Source: Ruminococcaceae bacterium UBA5406 (GTDB taxonomy: Bacteria > Bacillota > Clostridia > Oscillospirales > Acutalibacteraceae). Taken from it: a stretch of DNA of 64,000 nt. A program made the translations under genes and the position numbers. Each line of letters opens with the position of its first letter. Position 1 is the stretch's first letter. The notes beneath the pieces were generated by a model. The model worked only from the letters and a program-made list of their open reading frames with translations, had not been told where the DNA came from and searched no databases. The stretch lies in NCBI GenBank assembly GCA_002407675.1, contig DHNW01000002.1:23372-87371 (forward strand), written 5' to 3'. Of the stretch, positions 15,887-23,771 are shown one piece after another.

Positions 15887-17055
15887 AGAACTGGAAGAAA
15901 ATCCTGATGGCTGCCGGTTTTCTGATGGCTCTCGGGTTTGTCCTCGCCGCCGCTGCTTATTTTGCGGGGGCGAAGCTGAATGTGGTGGTTGGGCCGGGCG
16001 GTGTGCGAATCGAGGATACCGGCCGAAACAGCCGGAAGGCCGTCCGCGAAACGGTTCACTTCAAAAAATTTAATTCGGTGCAGGCAAATGTGGATGACGC
16101 CAGCCTCCGTTTTATTCCGTCCGACCATTACGGGGCGTCTGTCACTTATTATAGCCGGCTGGAAAAGCCGTCCCTTTCGGTGGAAGACGGTACGCTGAAA
16201 ATTGTCCAGAAGTCCTTTGCATCTCAGCAGGAATGGTTTCAGATCGACTATGATTTTTTCCGCGGGGCCGAATTTCAAAAAGCCGCCGTCACGGTGTTTT
16301 ATCCGAAGGGAGTTCAGTTGGATTTCTTCCATCTTACCAGTCAGTCCGGCAATGCAGAGGCTTCCTCCTTTTCGGCGGACGATATCGGCATCACGTGCAA
16401 ATACGGAGATTTGAAACTGTCGGACGCTTCCTGCGGCGGCTGTTCAATCCGGCTGGATGACGGGAACGGTGAATTCCAGCGTGTCACGGCGAAGAGCCTG
16501 AAGTTCCGGAATGTGTACGGCAGCAGCGTTTTCCGGTCATTCACGGTATCCGGCGCAGAAGAGGCGGAAATCCGCGCGGATGACGGCTCAATCACGGCGG
16601 ACGGTTTCAAGGCCAATGCCGCCCATATTCTCAATAAGTACGGGAAGGTTTCCCTCCGTTCGCTGAACATCAAGAACCTGCGGGCGGAATTGGAGGATGG
16701 TGCGTTTCAGGCGGCGGACTGTACGTGGGGCAGATTGCAGTGTATGGATTCTTACGGTGATGTCAGCCTTTCGGACGTGACGTCCGGAGGGGCGGACGCT
16801 CGCTGTAAAGACGGTTCCCTCTCAATCTCCGGCGCGTTGAAAGGCTCGTCGAAGTTTCATTCCGATTCCGGCGGCGTCACAGTTAAAACGTTGCTGCCGA
16901 AAAACCAGTACCGCTGTGAATGTTCTACCGAGAGCGGCCATGTGTCGATAGACGGCAGGACTTACCCCTATGGGGTATCAATCCCTCAGGACGCGGACAA
17001 TTCGCTGGATGTCACCAGTAAAGACGGCAATGTTTCCGTCAGTTTTGGAAAATAA
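15883..17055 (+). CDS. DUF4097-family surface protein
   Basis: A 390-aa protein with an N-terminal membrane anchor or signal (residues 5-30) followed by a repetitive right-handed beta-helix-like region with recurring units of the type D-DGS, YGD, SG-V. This is typical of DUF4097 (adhesin-like) proteins exposed outside the membrane. The ATG at 15883 follows GGAGG and overlaps the DUF1700 stop by 4 nt, so the three genes form one operon. Binding partner or function is unknown; the family is often induced by envelope stress. Confidence 0.85.
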   Translation: MKNWKKILMAAGFLMALGFVLAAAAYFAGAKLNVVVGPGGVRIEDTGRNSRKAVRETVHFKKFNSVQANVDDASLRFIPSDHYGASVTYYSRLEKPSLSVEDGTLKIVQKSFASQQEWFQIDYDFFRGAEFQKAAVTVFYPKGVQLDFFHLTSQSGNAEASSFSADDIGITCKYGDLKLSDASCGGCSIRLDDGNGEFQRVTAKSLKFRNVYGSSVFRSFTVSGAEEAEIRADDGSITADGFKANAAHILNKYGKVSLRSLNIKNLRAELEDGAFQAADCTWGRLQCMDSYGDVSLSDVTSGGADARCKDGSLSISGALKGSSKFHSDSGGVTVKTLLPKNQYRCECSTESGHVSIDGRTYPYGVSIPQDADNSLDVTSKDGNVSVSFGK

Positions 17056-17328
17056 GTGATAAAAATAAAAAAAATTTAAAAAAGTTGCCCTCTGCAGAGC
17101 AATTTTTACCCGGTTTAGAGGGTAAGGTAGAAGAGCTTTTTTTGAAAAACCTTCCATTCGTAACCTCCGGCTGCCGAAAAGCAAACGAAAGTTGGCGGAA
17201 AAAACGGGGAAGCAGGGTTATCCTGGAAGCTTGGGATCGGGAAACGGCCCCGGCTGAAAAAACTGGTCCACGCAGCGTGGTTTCTGCAATGCGTAACATC
17301 GGCGATCAATATAGAAAAGAGGATGATT
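17056..17328 (+). other. Leader region before ABC transporter, no gene seen
   Basis: 273 bp. It holds a palindrome-based hairpin TTGccCTCtgcaGAGCAA followed by TTTTT (17085-17106), a possible weak terminator of the DUF4097 operon, and a small stem CCACGCAGCGTGG (17269-17281) upstream of the ABC gene. An 84-codon frame here has no ribosome site or family features and I do not call it. Confidence 0.4.
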
Positions 17329-18195
17329 ATGAATCTTGAAATTCGGAACCTGTCTATGAGTTACGGCAAGGCGCAGGCCCTGTCGGATATAACCCTTACG
17401 CTCCGGAGCGGCGGCCTGATTGGTCTTGTCGGGCCGAACGGAGCGGGCAAATCGACCCTATTAAAAATCCTCGCCACGCTTCTGCGGCCGTCGCGGGGCC
17501 AAGTGCTTCTTGATGGGACAGACATCCTCCGAAAGCCGGATGCCATGCGCAGGCTTCTCGGCTACCTTCCGCAGGACGTTCCTGTCTACGGCAGCCTGAG
17601 CGCGTGGGAGTTCCTTGCGTTTATGGCTTCGGTCAAAAAGCTGAAACCCTCAAGAGCAAGGAAACAGATCGCGTCGCTGATGAAAACGCTTCACCTGTCG
17701 GATGTCGGCAAAAAGCCGCTTTCCGGTTTTTCCGGAGGTATGCGGCAGCGCGTCGGGATCGCGTCTGCACTTCTCGGTGACCCGAAGGTAATTATTGCCG
17801 ACGAGCCGACCACCGGCCTTGACCCGCGGGAGCGCGTTACTCTTCGTAGCCTGCTGTCCGGCCTGGCATCCAGCCGGATAGTCCTGCTCTCCACACATAT
17901 TGTTTCCGATGTGGAAGCCGTCGCGTCCGACCTCGTCGTACTCAAAAAGGGCCGGGTGCTGTTCCACGGAGTTCCGGAAGCGCTCACCGCTCGTGCAAGC
18001 GGCCATGTGTGGGAATACACCGTCCCGGACTTTTCACAAATTCCAGCGGGTTCGTCTGTCAGCTCCGCCGTGCAGGAAACCGAAGGGATCCGTGTCAAGA
18101 CAGTTGGGGATCGGCCCACAGCGTCGGATACCAGCGCGGCGTCCCCCACGCTGGAGGATGCCTGCCTGTATGTGATGGGGGGCGGTTCATTTTGA
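17329..18195 (+). CDS. ABC transporter ATP-binding protein
   Basis: Nucleotide-binding subunit, 288 aa. Walker A GPNGAGKST, Q-loop region YLPQDVPVYG, signature FSGGMRQRVG, Walker B VIIADEPTTGLD and the His switch LLSTHIVSD are all intact. A C-terminal extension of about 70 residues follows. The architecture is that of ABC-2 type drug, bacteriocin or lipid exporters. Start chosen at ATG 17329, 6 nt after AGAGG; ATG 17323 is possible. Stop and next start overlap as TTGA. Substrate unknown; it could belong functionally with the upstream PadR module, but the 273-bp gap makes this uncertain. Confidence 0.92.
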   Translation: MNLEIRNLSMSYGKAQALSDITLTLRSGGLIGLVGPNGAGKSTLLKILATLLRPSRGQVLLDGTDILRKPDAMRRLLGYLPQDVPVYGSLSAWEFLAFMASVKKLKPSRARKQIASLMKTLHLSDVGKKPLSGFSGGMRQRVGIASALLGDPKVIIADEPTTGLDPRERVTLRSLLSGLASSRIVLLSTHIVSDVEAVASDLVVLKKGRVLFHGVPEALTARASGHVWEYTVPDFSQIPAGSSVSSAVQETEGIRVKTVGDRPTASDTSAASPTLEDACLYVMGGGSF

Positions 18196-19760
18196 AGACG
18201 CTCCGCGCCGTTTGGGGTGTAGCAAAAGCGGATTTCCGGGAACGTGTGCGAAAGTTTTCCTTTCTGGCGTTCTGCGCCCTCGCCATTTTCCTGACTTTCT
18301 GGTTTATTCCGCGCTCTACGGGCTTTACTGCGCTGTCCATTGATCCCAGCGTGTTTATTCAGGGTTCTGACCCTTCGTGGGTGCCAATGTCTTCGGCCAT
18401 GTGCGGCTCAATGCTGCTGAGCCTGTTCGGGTTCGCCTATGTAAAAAATGCGGTTCGCCGCGACCGGGAAACCGGCGTCCTGTCCCTTCTGCGGACGTCC
18501 CCGACCAAGCGCGCCGCCTATCTGTTCGGCAAGCTGATTTCCAGCACACTGACGCTGTTTTGCCTGCTGGCCGTTACTATGGCGGGTTCCTTCCTCGTCA
18601 TGGAGATCCGGTTTCCCGGCCGTTTCCTTTCTCCGTGGGATTTTTTCACGCCGTTTTTGTGCGTTATGCCGGGACTGGTGTTCATTTCCGCCTTTGCGCT
18701 TCTCATGGAGTGTGCCCCGCTGTTTCGCCAGAGGGGCGGTCTTGCCATTGCCCTGTTTGTGTGCCTCGACATTACTTCAATTTCGCTTTCTGTTTCTGCG
18801 GCAACCGGTGATATTAGCGGTACCGGCAGCCGGTTTGCTTCTGTTTTTGATTTTAACGGATATCTATGGATGATCGAAAGTATTTCAGCAGCGGCCCGTT
18901 CCGTAACCGGGGAACCCCTTACGCAGGTCAGCGTTTTTTCAGATTACCATGTGAAGGGAACTCATTTAAAACCCCTTGTTTTTCATGGCCTGATACCGTC
19001 CGTCTCTTATTTGACGGATAAACTGATCCTGATTGCGGTCAGCTTGCTGATAACCATCCTTGCTGCGGCTCTGCTGCCGAAGGCAGAAAAAGCGATTTCC
19101 CGGTCCAAACCGGCTCCGGTTCCATCCAGGACGAAAATCCCGTCCCGTGCAGCTGTCCCTGTTTACCGCTTCGGGCTGTTTCATTCTGAGCTGCACATGA
19201 TGCTCGGAACTCAGTCGGTGTTCTGGTGGCTTTGTGCCGCCGGTTTATGGATTGCGTGTCTATTTTCCCCAATGAAAATTGTTCGGAATACATTAGTTGC
19301 TCTGGTGTTTGCCTGGCTGGTGCCGGTGTTTTCCCGTATGGGCTGTCTGGAGCATCAGAGCGGCATGACGGCCGTCCTGCGCACAATCCCAGGCGCCATG
19401 CCGCGCCAGGCGCTTTCCTGCTGGGACGCGGGCGCATCCATATCCCTCATTGCCATGCTTCCGGTATTGGCCCGGACACTCTGCGCGGCGGACTGGGCAG
19501 GGTTCCTGTCCGCATTCATCTTTGCATTGTTTGTTCCGTCGCTGTCACTTTTTCTCGGCGAATGGACCAAATCAAACCGTGCCTTTGAAATTTTACTGCT
19601 GATTCTGTGCTTCCTGGCATTGAATGTTCAAGGACTCCTGGTAGTGGATCAGTTTTCGGTTTCTTCCGGTCTGAGGATGACTGTGACGATTCTTCTTACA
19701 GGAGTTATGCTGTTTCTCTCTCTTTGCAAACGGTTGGCTTCCCAGAAAGCATGTACCTGA
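18192..19760 (+). CDS. ABC-2 type exporter permease
   Basis: A 522-aa polytopic membrane protein with around ten or more hydrophobic helices (for example FSFLAFCALAIFLTFWF near the N terminus) and the motif RRDRETGVLSLLRTSPTKR, in a loop typical of ABC-2 exporter permeases. TTG at 18192 overlaps the ATPase stop codon and has GGGGGG upstream, giving translational coupling. The frame extends upstream to 18009, but that part is only a shadow of the ATPase gene. Substrate cannot be predicted. Confidence 0.85.
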   Translation: MKTLRAVWGVAKADFRERVRKFSFLAFCALAIFLTFWFIPRSTGFTALSIDPSVFIQGSDPSWVPMSSAMCGSMLLSLFGFAYVKNAVRRDRETGVLSLLRTSPTKRAAYLFGKLISSTLTLFCLLAVTMAGSFLVMEIRFPGRFLSPWDFFTPFLCVMPGLVFISAFALLMECAPLFRQRGGLAIALFVCLDITSISLSVSAATGDISGTGSRFASVFDFNGYLWMIESISAAARSVTGEPLTQVSVFSDYHVKGTHLKPLVFHGLIPSVSYLTDKLILIAVSLLITILAAALLPKAEKAISRSKPAPVPSRTKIPSRAAVPVYRFGLFHSELHMMLGTQSVFWWLCAAGLWIACLFSPMKIVRNTLVALVFAWLVPVFSRMGCLEHQSGMTAVLRTIPGAMPRQALSCWDAGASISLIAMLPVLARTLCAADWAGFLSAFIFALFVPSLSLFLGEWTKSNRAFEILLLILCFLALNVQGLLVVDQFSVSSGLRMTVTILLTGVMLFLSLCKRLASQKACT

Positions 19761-19792
19761 CAGGCCCGATAAACCGCGGTGCGGCGCTTGAA

Positions 19793-19840
19793 TTCAAAGA
19801 GAAATCCCGGAAACCACCATTCATGCGGTTTCCGGGATTT
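19793..19840 (-). terminator. Terminator of tRNA-Leu
   Basis: Perfect 14-bp arms AAATCCCGGAAACC / GGTTTCCGGGATTT around an 11-nt loop. On the minus strand it follows the tRNA 3' end and runs into a T-rich CTCTTTG. It may also stop read-through from the ABC genes. Confidence 0.8.
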
Positions 19841-19845
19841 GAGTC

Positions 19846-19931
19846 TGGTGCGCGAGACGGGACTTGAACCCGTACGTCATACAACACACGCCCCTCAAAC
19901 GTGCCTGTCTGCCAATTCCAGCACTCGCGCA
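19846..19931 (-). tRNA. tRNA-Leu (anticodon GAG)
   Basis: On the minus strand the acceptor arms TGCGCGA / TCGCGCA pair fully, the anticodon stem CACGT / GCGTG encloses loop TTGAGGG giving anticodon GAG, and the T arm is ACGGG-TTCAAGT-CCCGT. The long variable arm is that of a class II tRNA. The CCA end is encoded (19846-19848). It reads CUC/CUU leucine codons. A consensus promoter and a strong terminator flank it, so it is a single-gene transcript. Confidence 0.95.
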
Positions 19932-19957
19932 TACTGCTTTGAAAAAGCAACATTCGT

Positions 19958-19987
19958 ATTATATCATTGAAAAGTTCGTTTTGTCAA
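19958..19987 (-). promoter_or_regulatory. Promoter of tRNA-Leu
   Basis: Minus strand TTGACA - 18 nt - TATAAT, both hexamers perfect, 27 nt upstream of the mature tRNA 5' end. Confidence 0.85.
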
Positions 19988-20139
19988 CATGAAACCCATA
20001 TTTTTATCATGGCTTTGTGACAGTTAATGCCGAGGTATGGGCTGCGTGGTGCCCGCTGAAAGCCGTTTTTATACAGAGCTTTGTGAAAGCGGGAACAGAT
20101 GCTTGACCGAACCGACAGGCGAGAGAATTTCTGTTCATG

Positions 20140-20168
20140 TTGAATTTAGCCATCCGGGCAGATATAAT
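20140..20168 (+). promoter_or_regulatory. Promoter of short-chain dehydrogenase gene
   Basis: TTGAAT - 17 nt - TATAAT. The remainder of 19988-20139 shows no gene. Confidence 0.65.
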
Positions 20169-20203
20169 AGGAGCATAAATTTTTTGCACGTTACACGCAA
20201 AAT

Positions 20204-20992
20204 ATGAAAGCGGGCGTCAGAATGCAGATTGCGGTTGTTACAGGCGCTTCCAGCGGATTAGGGAGGGAATTTGTCCGGCAGATTTCCCGAAAAGAAAAGC
20301 TGGATGCCATCTGGGTTATTGCCAGGCGGGAGGACCGTTTGAAAGAACTGGCGGAAAATTCTGCCGTCCCGGTTTGGCCGCTGCCGCTGGATCTTACGAA
20401 ACCAGAAAGCATCAGCACGGTGCGGGGTTGCCTGCGGGCGCGGAAACCGGATGTGCGAATTCTGGTGAATGCCGCTGGATTCGGAAAGATTGGAACTTAT
20501 CCCCAGATCTCTGAACAGGACAGCGGCAGGATGATCGACCTGAACTGCAAAGCGCTGGTTGCGGTGACATCCGCGCTGATCCCGTATATGAGACGCGGCG
20601 CGCGGATCCTTGAAATCTCCTCCGTAGCGTCGTTCCAGCCCCTGCCGGGCCTGAATATCTATGCGGCAACCAAGGCGTTCGTTTCCAGTTACAGCCGGGC
20701 GCTGCGGTGGGAGATGTTTGGGAAGGGAATCCATGTCACGGCGGTTTGCCCGTACTGGATCGGGGATACGGAGTTTATTCCCGTTGCGAAGGACAGCGCC
20801 GGTTCCAGAGCCGTCCGGCATTTTCCGCTGGTATCACACGCGAAAACAGTGGCAGGATTTGCCCTGTGGGCTTCCCGGTTAAACCTCCCGGTTGCAACTC
20901 CCGGCCTTCTAAGTTCCTTTATCCGGCTCGCTTCCAAATTTATTCCCCATGAGATTGTAATTCCTATTTGGGAAGCATTGCGGAGAATTTAA
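20204..20992 (+). CDS. Short-chain dehydrogenase/reductase
   Basis: NAD(P)-dependent oxidoreductase of the classical SDR family, 262 aa. TGASSGLG cofactor motif, VNAAGFG, catalytic Ser in EISSVASF and YAATK (Tyr-x3-Lys) are all present. Substrate is unknown; the sequence resembles the broad group of short-chain dehydrogenases acting on lipids or alcohols. The start may instead be the ATG at 20222, which places the glycine motif at the usual distance from the N terminus; neither start has a strong ribosome site. Transcribed alone. Confidence 0.88.
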   Translation: MKAGVRMQIAVVTGASSGLGREFVRQISRKEKLDAIWVIARREDRLKELAENSAVPVWPLPLDLTKPESISTVRGCLRARKPDVRILVNAAGFGKIGTYPQISEQDSGRMIDLNCKALVAVTSALIPYMRRGARILEISSVASFQPLPGLNIYAATKAFVSSYSRALRWEMFGKGIHVTAVCPYWIGDTEFIPVAKDSAGSRAVRHFPLVSHAKTVAGFALWASRLNLPVATPGLLSSFIRLASKFIPHEIVIPIWEALRRI

Positions 20993-21046
20993 CCTGCGGC
21001 CTGGACCGTTTGCTGTTCGGAGGCGGGCCGTCTGCAAAAAACAAAG

Positions 21047-21075
21047 TTGAAACGGGAGCGCCGTTTTGCTATAAT
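21047..21075 (+). promoter_or_regulatory. Promoter of thyX operon
   Basis: TTGAAA - 17 nt - TATAAT, about 50 nt upstream of the thyX start. Confidence 0.7.
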
Positions 21076-21127
21076 AAAATTTGAATTTGACTGAACTGAT
21101 ATGTTTTTTATAAAAGGACGGGATGGA

Positions 21128-21907
21128 ATGGCAAAAGTTACCTTATTATCCTATACGCCTGAACCGGAGAAAGTAGTTGCGGCGGCAGCTAAACTGTGCT
21201 ATTCGTCGGCCGGAATTCCGGAAATCACGCAGGGCCTCACAGAAGAAAGCACAGCGTCTTTTGTCCGCATGATTGCAGAGCTTGGGCATGCCAGCACGCT
21301 GGAGCATGTTTCCTTTACCTTTGGAATCGAGGGCGTGTCCCGTTCATTTCTTGCACAGATGACGCGCCACCGCATTGCTTCCTACAGCGTAAAAAGCCAG
21401 CGGTATGTCGGTGAGTCGGAATTCAGCTATGTCATTCCTCCGGAGATTGAGGCAATTCCGGAGGCAAAAGAGGAATTTACCGCCGCTATGGAGGAGGATC
21501 GCCGCCATTACAGCCGTTTGGCGGCGCTTCTGGCCGAAAAACATCAGCGGGATCTGATGCGGGACGGGGAAACCGACGAAAAGGCCGCCCTGCGCAAAGC
21601 TCAAAAGATGTCCCGGGAAGATGCACGCTTTGTCCTTCCCAATGCCTGTGAAACCAAGATGGTCTGCACGCTCAACGCAAGAGAGCTTCTCCACTTTTTC
21701 TCGCTTCGCTGCTGCAACCGCGCTCAGTGGGAAATCCGCGGTGTTGCAAACCAAATGCTGGGCCTTGTTCGGAAAGTTGCCCCGGATCTTTTCCGCAACG
21801 CGGGACCCGCGTGCGTCCGCGGTGCCTGCCCGGAAGGAAAAATGTCCTGCGGCCGGGCGGAAGCTGTCCGCAAATATTACCGGAAAGCAGGAGAAAAGAA
21901 TCCATGA
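21128..21907 (+). CDS. thyX: Flavin-dependent thymidylate synthase
   Basis: Makes dTMP from dUMP with methylene-THF and reduced FAD; unrelated to ThyA. The 259-aa protein has the ThyX signature region TRHRIASYSVKSQRY, the upstream HASTLEHVSF segment and the C-terminal Arg/Asn region LRCCNRAQWEIR. ATG 21128 is chosen (AAGGA upstream); a longer frame from 21101 is less likely. It overlaps tmk by 4 nt (ATGA), so dTMP synthesis and its phosphorylation are cotranslated. A folate enzyme follows in the same gene run. Confidence 0.95.
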   Translation: MAKVTLLSYTPEPEKVVAAAAKLCYSSAGIPEITQGLTEESTASFVRMIAELGHASTLEHVSFTFGIEGVSRSFLAQMTRHRIASYSVKSQRYVGESEFSYVIPPEIEAIPEAKEEFTAAMEEDRRHYSRLAALLAEKHQRDLMRDGETDEKAALRKAQKMSREDARFVLPNACETKMVCTLNARELLHFFSLRCCNRAQWEIRGVANQMLGLVRKVAPDLFRNAGPACVRGACPEGKMSCGRAEAVRKYYRKAGEKNP

Positions 21908-22581
21908 GCGGAAAACTAATCCTTTTGGAAGGCCTCGACGGAAGCGGAAAAACCACCCAGACGGGACTTTTGGAAAAGGAATTGATCCGACGCGGGATCC
22001 GGCTGCGGCGGGTGAAATTTCCGGAATATGAAGAGCCTTCGTCGGCGCCTGTTCGAATGTACCTGAATGGAGAATTCGGAAAAAATCCGGATGATGTCAA
22101 TGCATATGCGGCATCCTCTTTTTTTGCGGTCGACCGCTATGCGAGTTTTCGCAGGCGTTGGGGCCGGGATTATGAAAACGGTATTCTGATTCTTGCCGAC
22201 CGTTACACCACTTCCAATATAATCTATCAAATGCCAAAACTTCCGCGGACGGAATGGGACGGATTTCTTTCCTGGATTCAGGATTTTGAATATGGGAAGC
22301 TCGGTATTCCGGAGCCGGATCTTACCGTGTATTTGGACATGCCCCCGCTGATATCGCAGAAGCTTCTAAATATTCGGTACCGGGAAAACGGAGGCCGGCG
22401 GGATATTCATGAAAGCAATACCGATTATCTGAACGGATGCCGGGAAAGTGCTTTTTATGCTGCCACAAAACTGGGGTGGCAAATCGTATCCTGCGCTGAA
22501 AACGGGCTGCCGAAAAGCCGTGAAAGCATCCAGAAGGAAATTTTACAGCTGGTATGGAAAAAATTGTATCACGGCGCGTAG
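21904..22581 (+). CDS. tmk: Thymidylate kinase-like deoxynucleotide kinase
   Basis: Phosphorylates dTMP to dTDP. P-loop GLDGSGKTTQ is at the N terminus, followed by the DRY segment ADRYTTSNIIYQ and a lid region RYRENGGRRDIHE. The protein is 225 aa from the ATG at 21904, which overlaps the thyX stop. The DRY motif differs somewhat from canonical Tmk (DRYxxSxxAYQ), so specificity for dTMP is inferred mainly from coupling to thyX. Confidence 0.85.
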   Translation: MSGKLILLEGLDGSGKTTQTGLLEKELIRRGIRLRRVKFPEYEEPSSAPVRMYLNGEFGKNPDDVNAYAASSFFAVDRYASFRRRWGRDYENGILILADRYTTSNIIYQMPKLPRTEWDGFLSWIQDFEYGKLGIPEPDLTVYLDMPPLISQKLLNIRYRENGGRRDIHESNTDYLNGCRESAFYAATKLGWQIVSCAENGLPKSRESIQKEILQLVWKKLYHGA

Positions 22582-22623
22582 CGCCGCAAAAAAGATATTT
22601 TTAATGACAGGGGGCTGTTTTTT

Positions 22624-23163
22624 ATGGTCTATTTATTTTTGGCAGATGGTTTTGAAGAAATAGAAGCGTTTGCACCTGTTGATATTCTGCGGCGCGCCGG
22701 AGTGCAGCTGGCTACCGTAGGAGTGGGCGGACGCCAGATCAAGGGCGCCCACGGTATTGCCGTCACGGCCGACCTTTTGGAAAGCGACGTGTCTCGCGAA
22801 AAGATGGAAATGGTCATTTTGCCCGGCGGAATGCCCGGTACCAAAAATCTGGAGCGTTCTCCGTCAGTCCGCGGCAGCTTGGAGTACTGTGCCAGGAACG
22901 GGAAGTATATTGCTGCCATTTGTGCGGCCCCGTCTATTCTTGGGCATATGGGTTTGCTGAAAGGCCAGTCGGCCGTTTGTTTTCCCGGCTATGAAAATGA
23001 GCTTGGGGCGAACAGCGTTTTGCACGATCCCGTATGTGTCAGTGGAAAGTTTGTCACGGCGCGCGGCGCGGGCGTTGCTGTTGAATTTGCGCTGCAGCTG
23101 GCCGAAATTTTGGCTGGAACCGAAAAATCCTGTAACATCAGGAAGAATATTCAATGTATATGA
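22624..23163 (+). CDS. DJ-1/PfpI family protein (YajL-like)
   Basis: A 179-aa single-domain protein of the DJ-1 superfamily. FLADGFEEIEA at the N terminus carries the conserved Glu and AAICAAPSIL carries the nucleophile-elbow Cys. Family members are reported as chaperone, glyoxalase or deglycase-like; the exact activity is disputed and not predictable here. It overlaps the next gene by 10 nt and so is cotranslated with the folate enzyme. Confidence 0.9.
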   Translation: MVYLFLADGFEEIEAFAPVDILRRAGVQLATVGVGGRQIKGAHGIAVTADLLESDVSREKMEMVILPGGMPGTKNLERSPSVRGSLEYCARNGKYIAAICAAPSILGHMGLLKGQSAVCFPGYENELGANSVLHDPVCVSGKFVTARGAGVAVEFALQLAEILAGTEKSCNIRKNIQCI

Positions 23164-23756
23164 AGAATATCCGTGAAGTTAAAAAAAACCTCCGTGTCCG
23201 ATGCCGCAGATTCCGCGAACGGATTGAACCGGAAAAGAAAGCCCGTATGGATGAGGCAATCCAGCAGAAGCTCCAGTCCCTTCCGGAATATGCCGCGGCA
23301 GACGTCCTGCTTACCTACGTCAGCAAACCGATTGAAGTGGATACTTCTGCCATCCTGCGGGAAGCGCTCGCGGGCGGTAAGCGGGTAGCGGTTCCCCGCT
23401 GCCTGCCGGAAACAACCGGTTTGGAGTTTTACGAAATCGCTTCTTCCGGTGACCTGGAACCCGGTTGCTATGGCGTGCTGGAGCCGGTTCTTTCCCGGTG
23501 CAGGCCGGTTGGGGCCAGCCGGAGCGCCGTCTGTATTGTACCAGGCCTTGGTTTTGATTCGCAGGGCTACCGTTTGGGATATGGGAAAGGCTATTACGAC
23601 CGATTCCTGGCAAGGTTCCGCGGAGTAACCGTGGGTTTGTGCTATTCCGGGTGTACCCGCTGGGATTTGCCGCATGGCTATTTTGACCGTCCGGTTGATA
23701 TTCTTGTCACGGAAAGATACATCCGGCGGATATCAGAAGAGCGGTCTGCCCGATAA
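23154..23756 (+). CDS. 5-formyltetrahydrofolate cyclo-ligase
   Basis: Converts 5-formyl-THF to 5,10-methenyl-THF with ATP, salvaging a folate that inhibits other folate enzymes. The 200-aa protein ends in the diagnostic GLGFDSQGYRLGYGKGYYD. It starts at ATG 23154 (AGGAAG upstream) inside the DJ-1 gene. Its position two genes after thyX-tmk fits a shared need for one-carbon folates. Confidence 0.93.
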   Translation: MYMKNIREVKKNLRVRCRRFRERIEPEKKARMDEAIQQKLQSLPEYAAADVLLTYVSKPIEVDTSAILREALAGGKRVAVPRCLPETTGLEFYEIASSGDLEPGCYGVLEPVLSRCRPVGASRSAVCIVPGLGFDSQGYRLGYGKGYYDRFLARFRGVTVGLCYSGCTRWDLPHGYFDRPVDILVTERYIRRISEERSAR

Positions 23757-23771
23757 AACAGGAGGGAGCAA

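Noticed and set aside
17085..17339. 84-codon frame before the ABC transporter
   Set aside because: No ribosome site, low-complexity composition, and it overlaps the ABC start; more likely leader sequence.
19846..19931. tRNA-Leu as an integration (att) site for a mobile element
   Set aside because: No integrase gene and no repeated 3' tRNA fragment found nearby; both sides look like ordinary chromosome.
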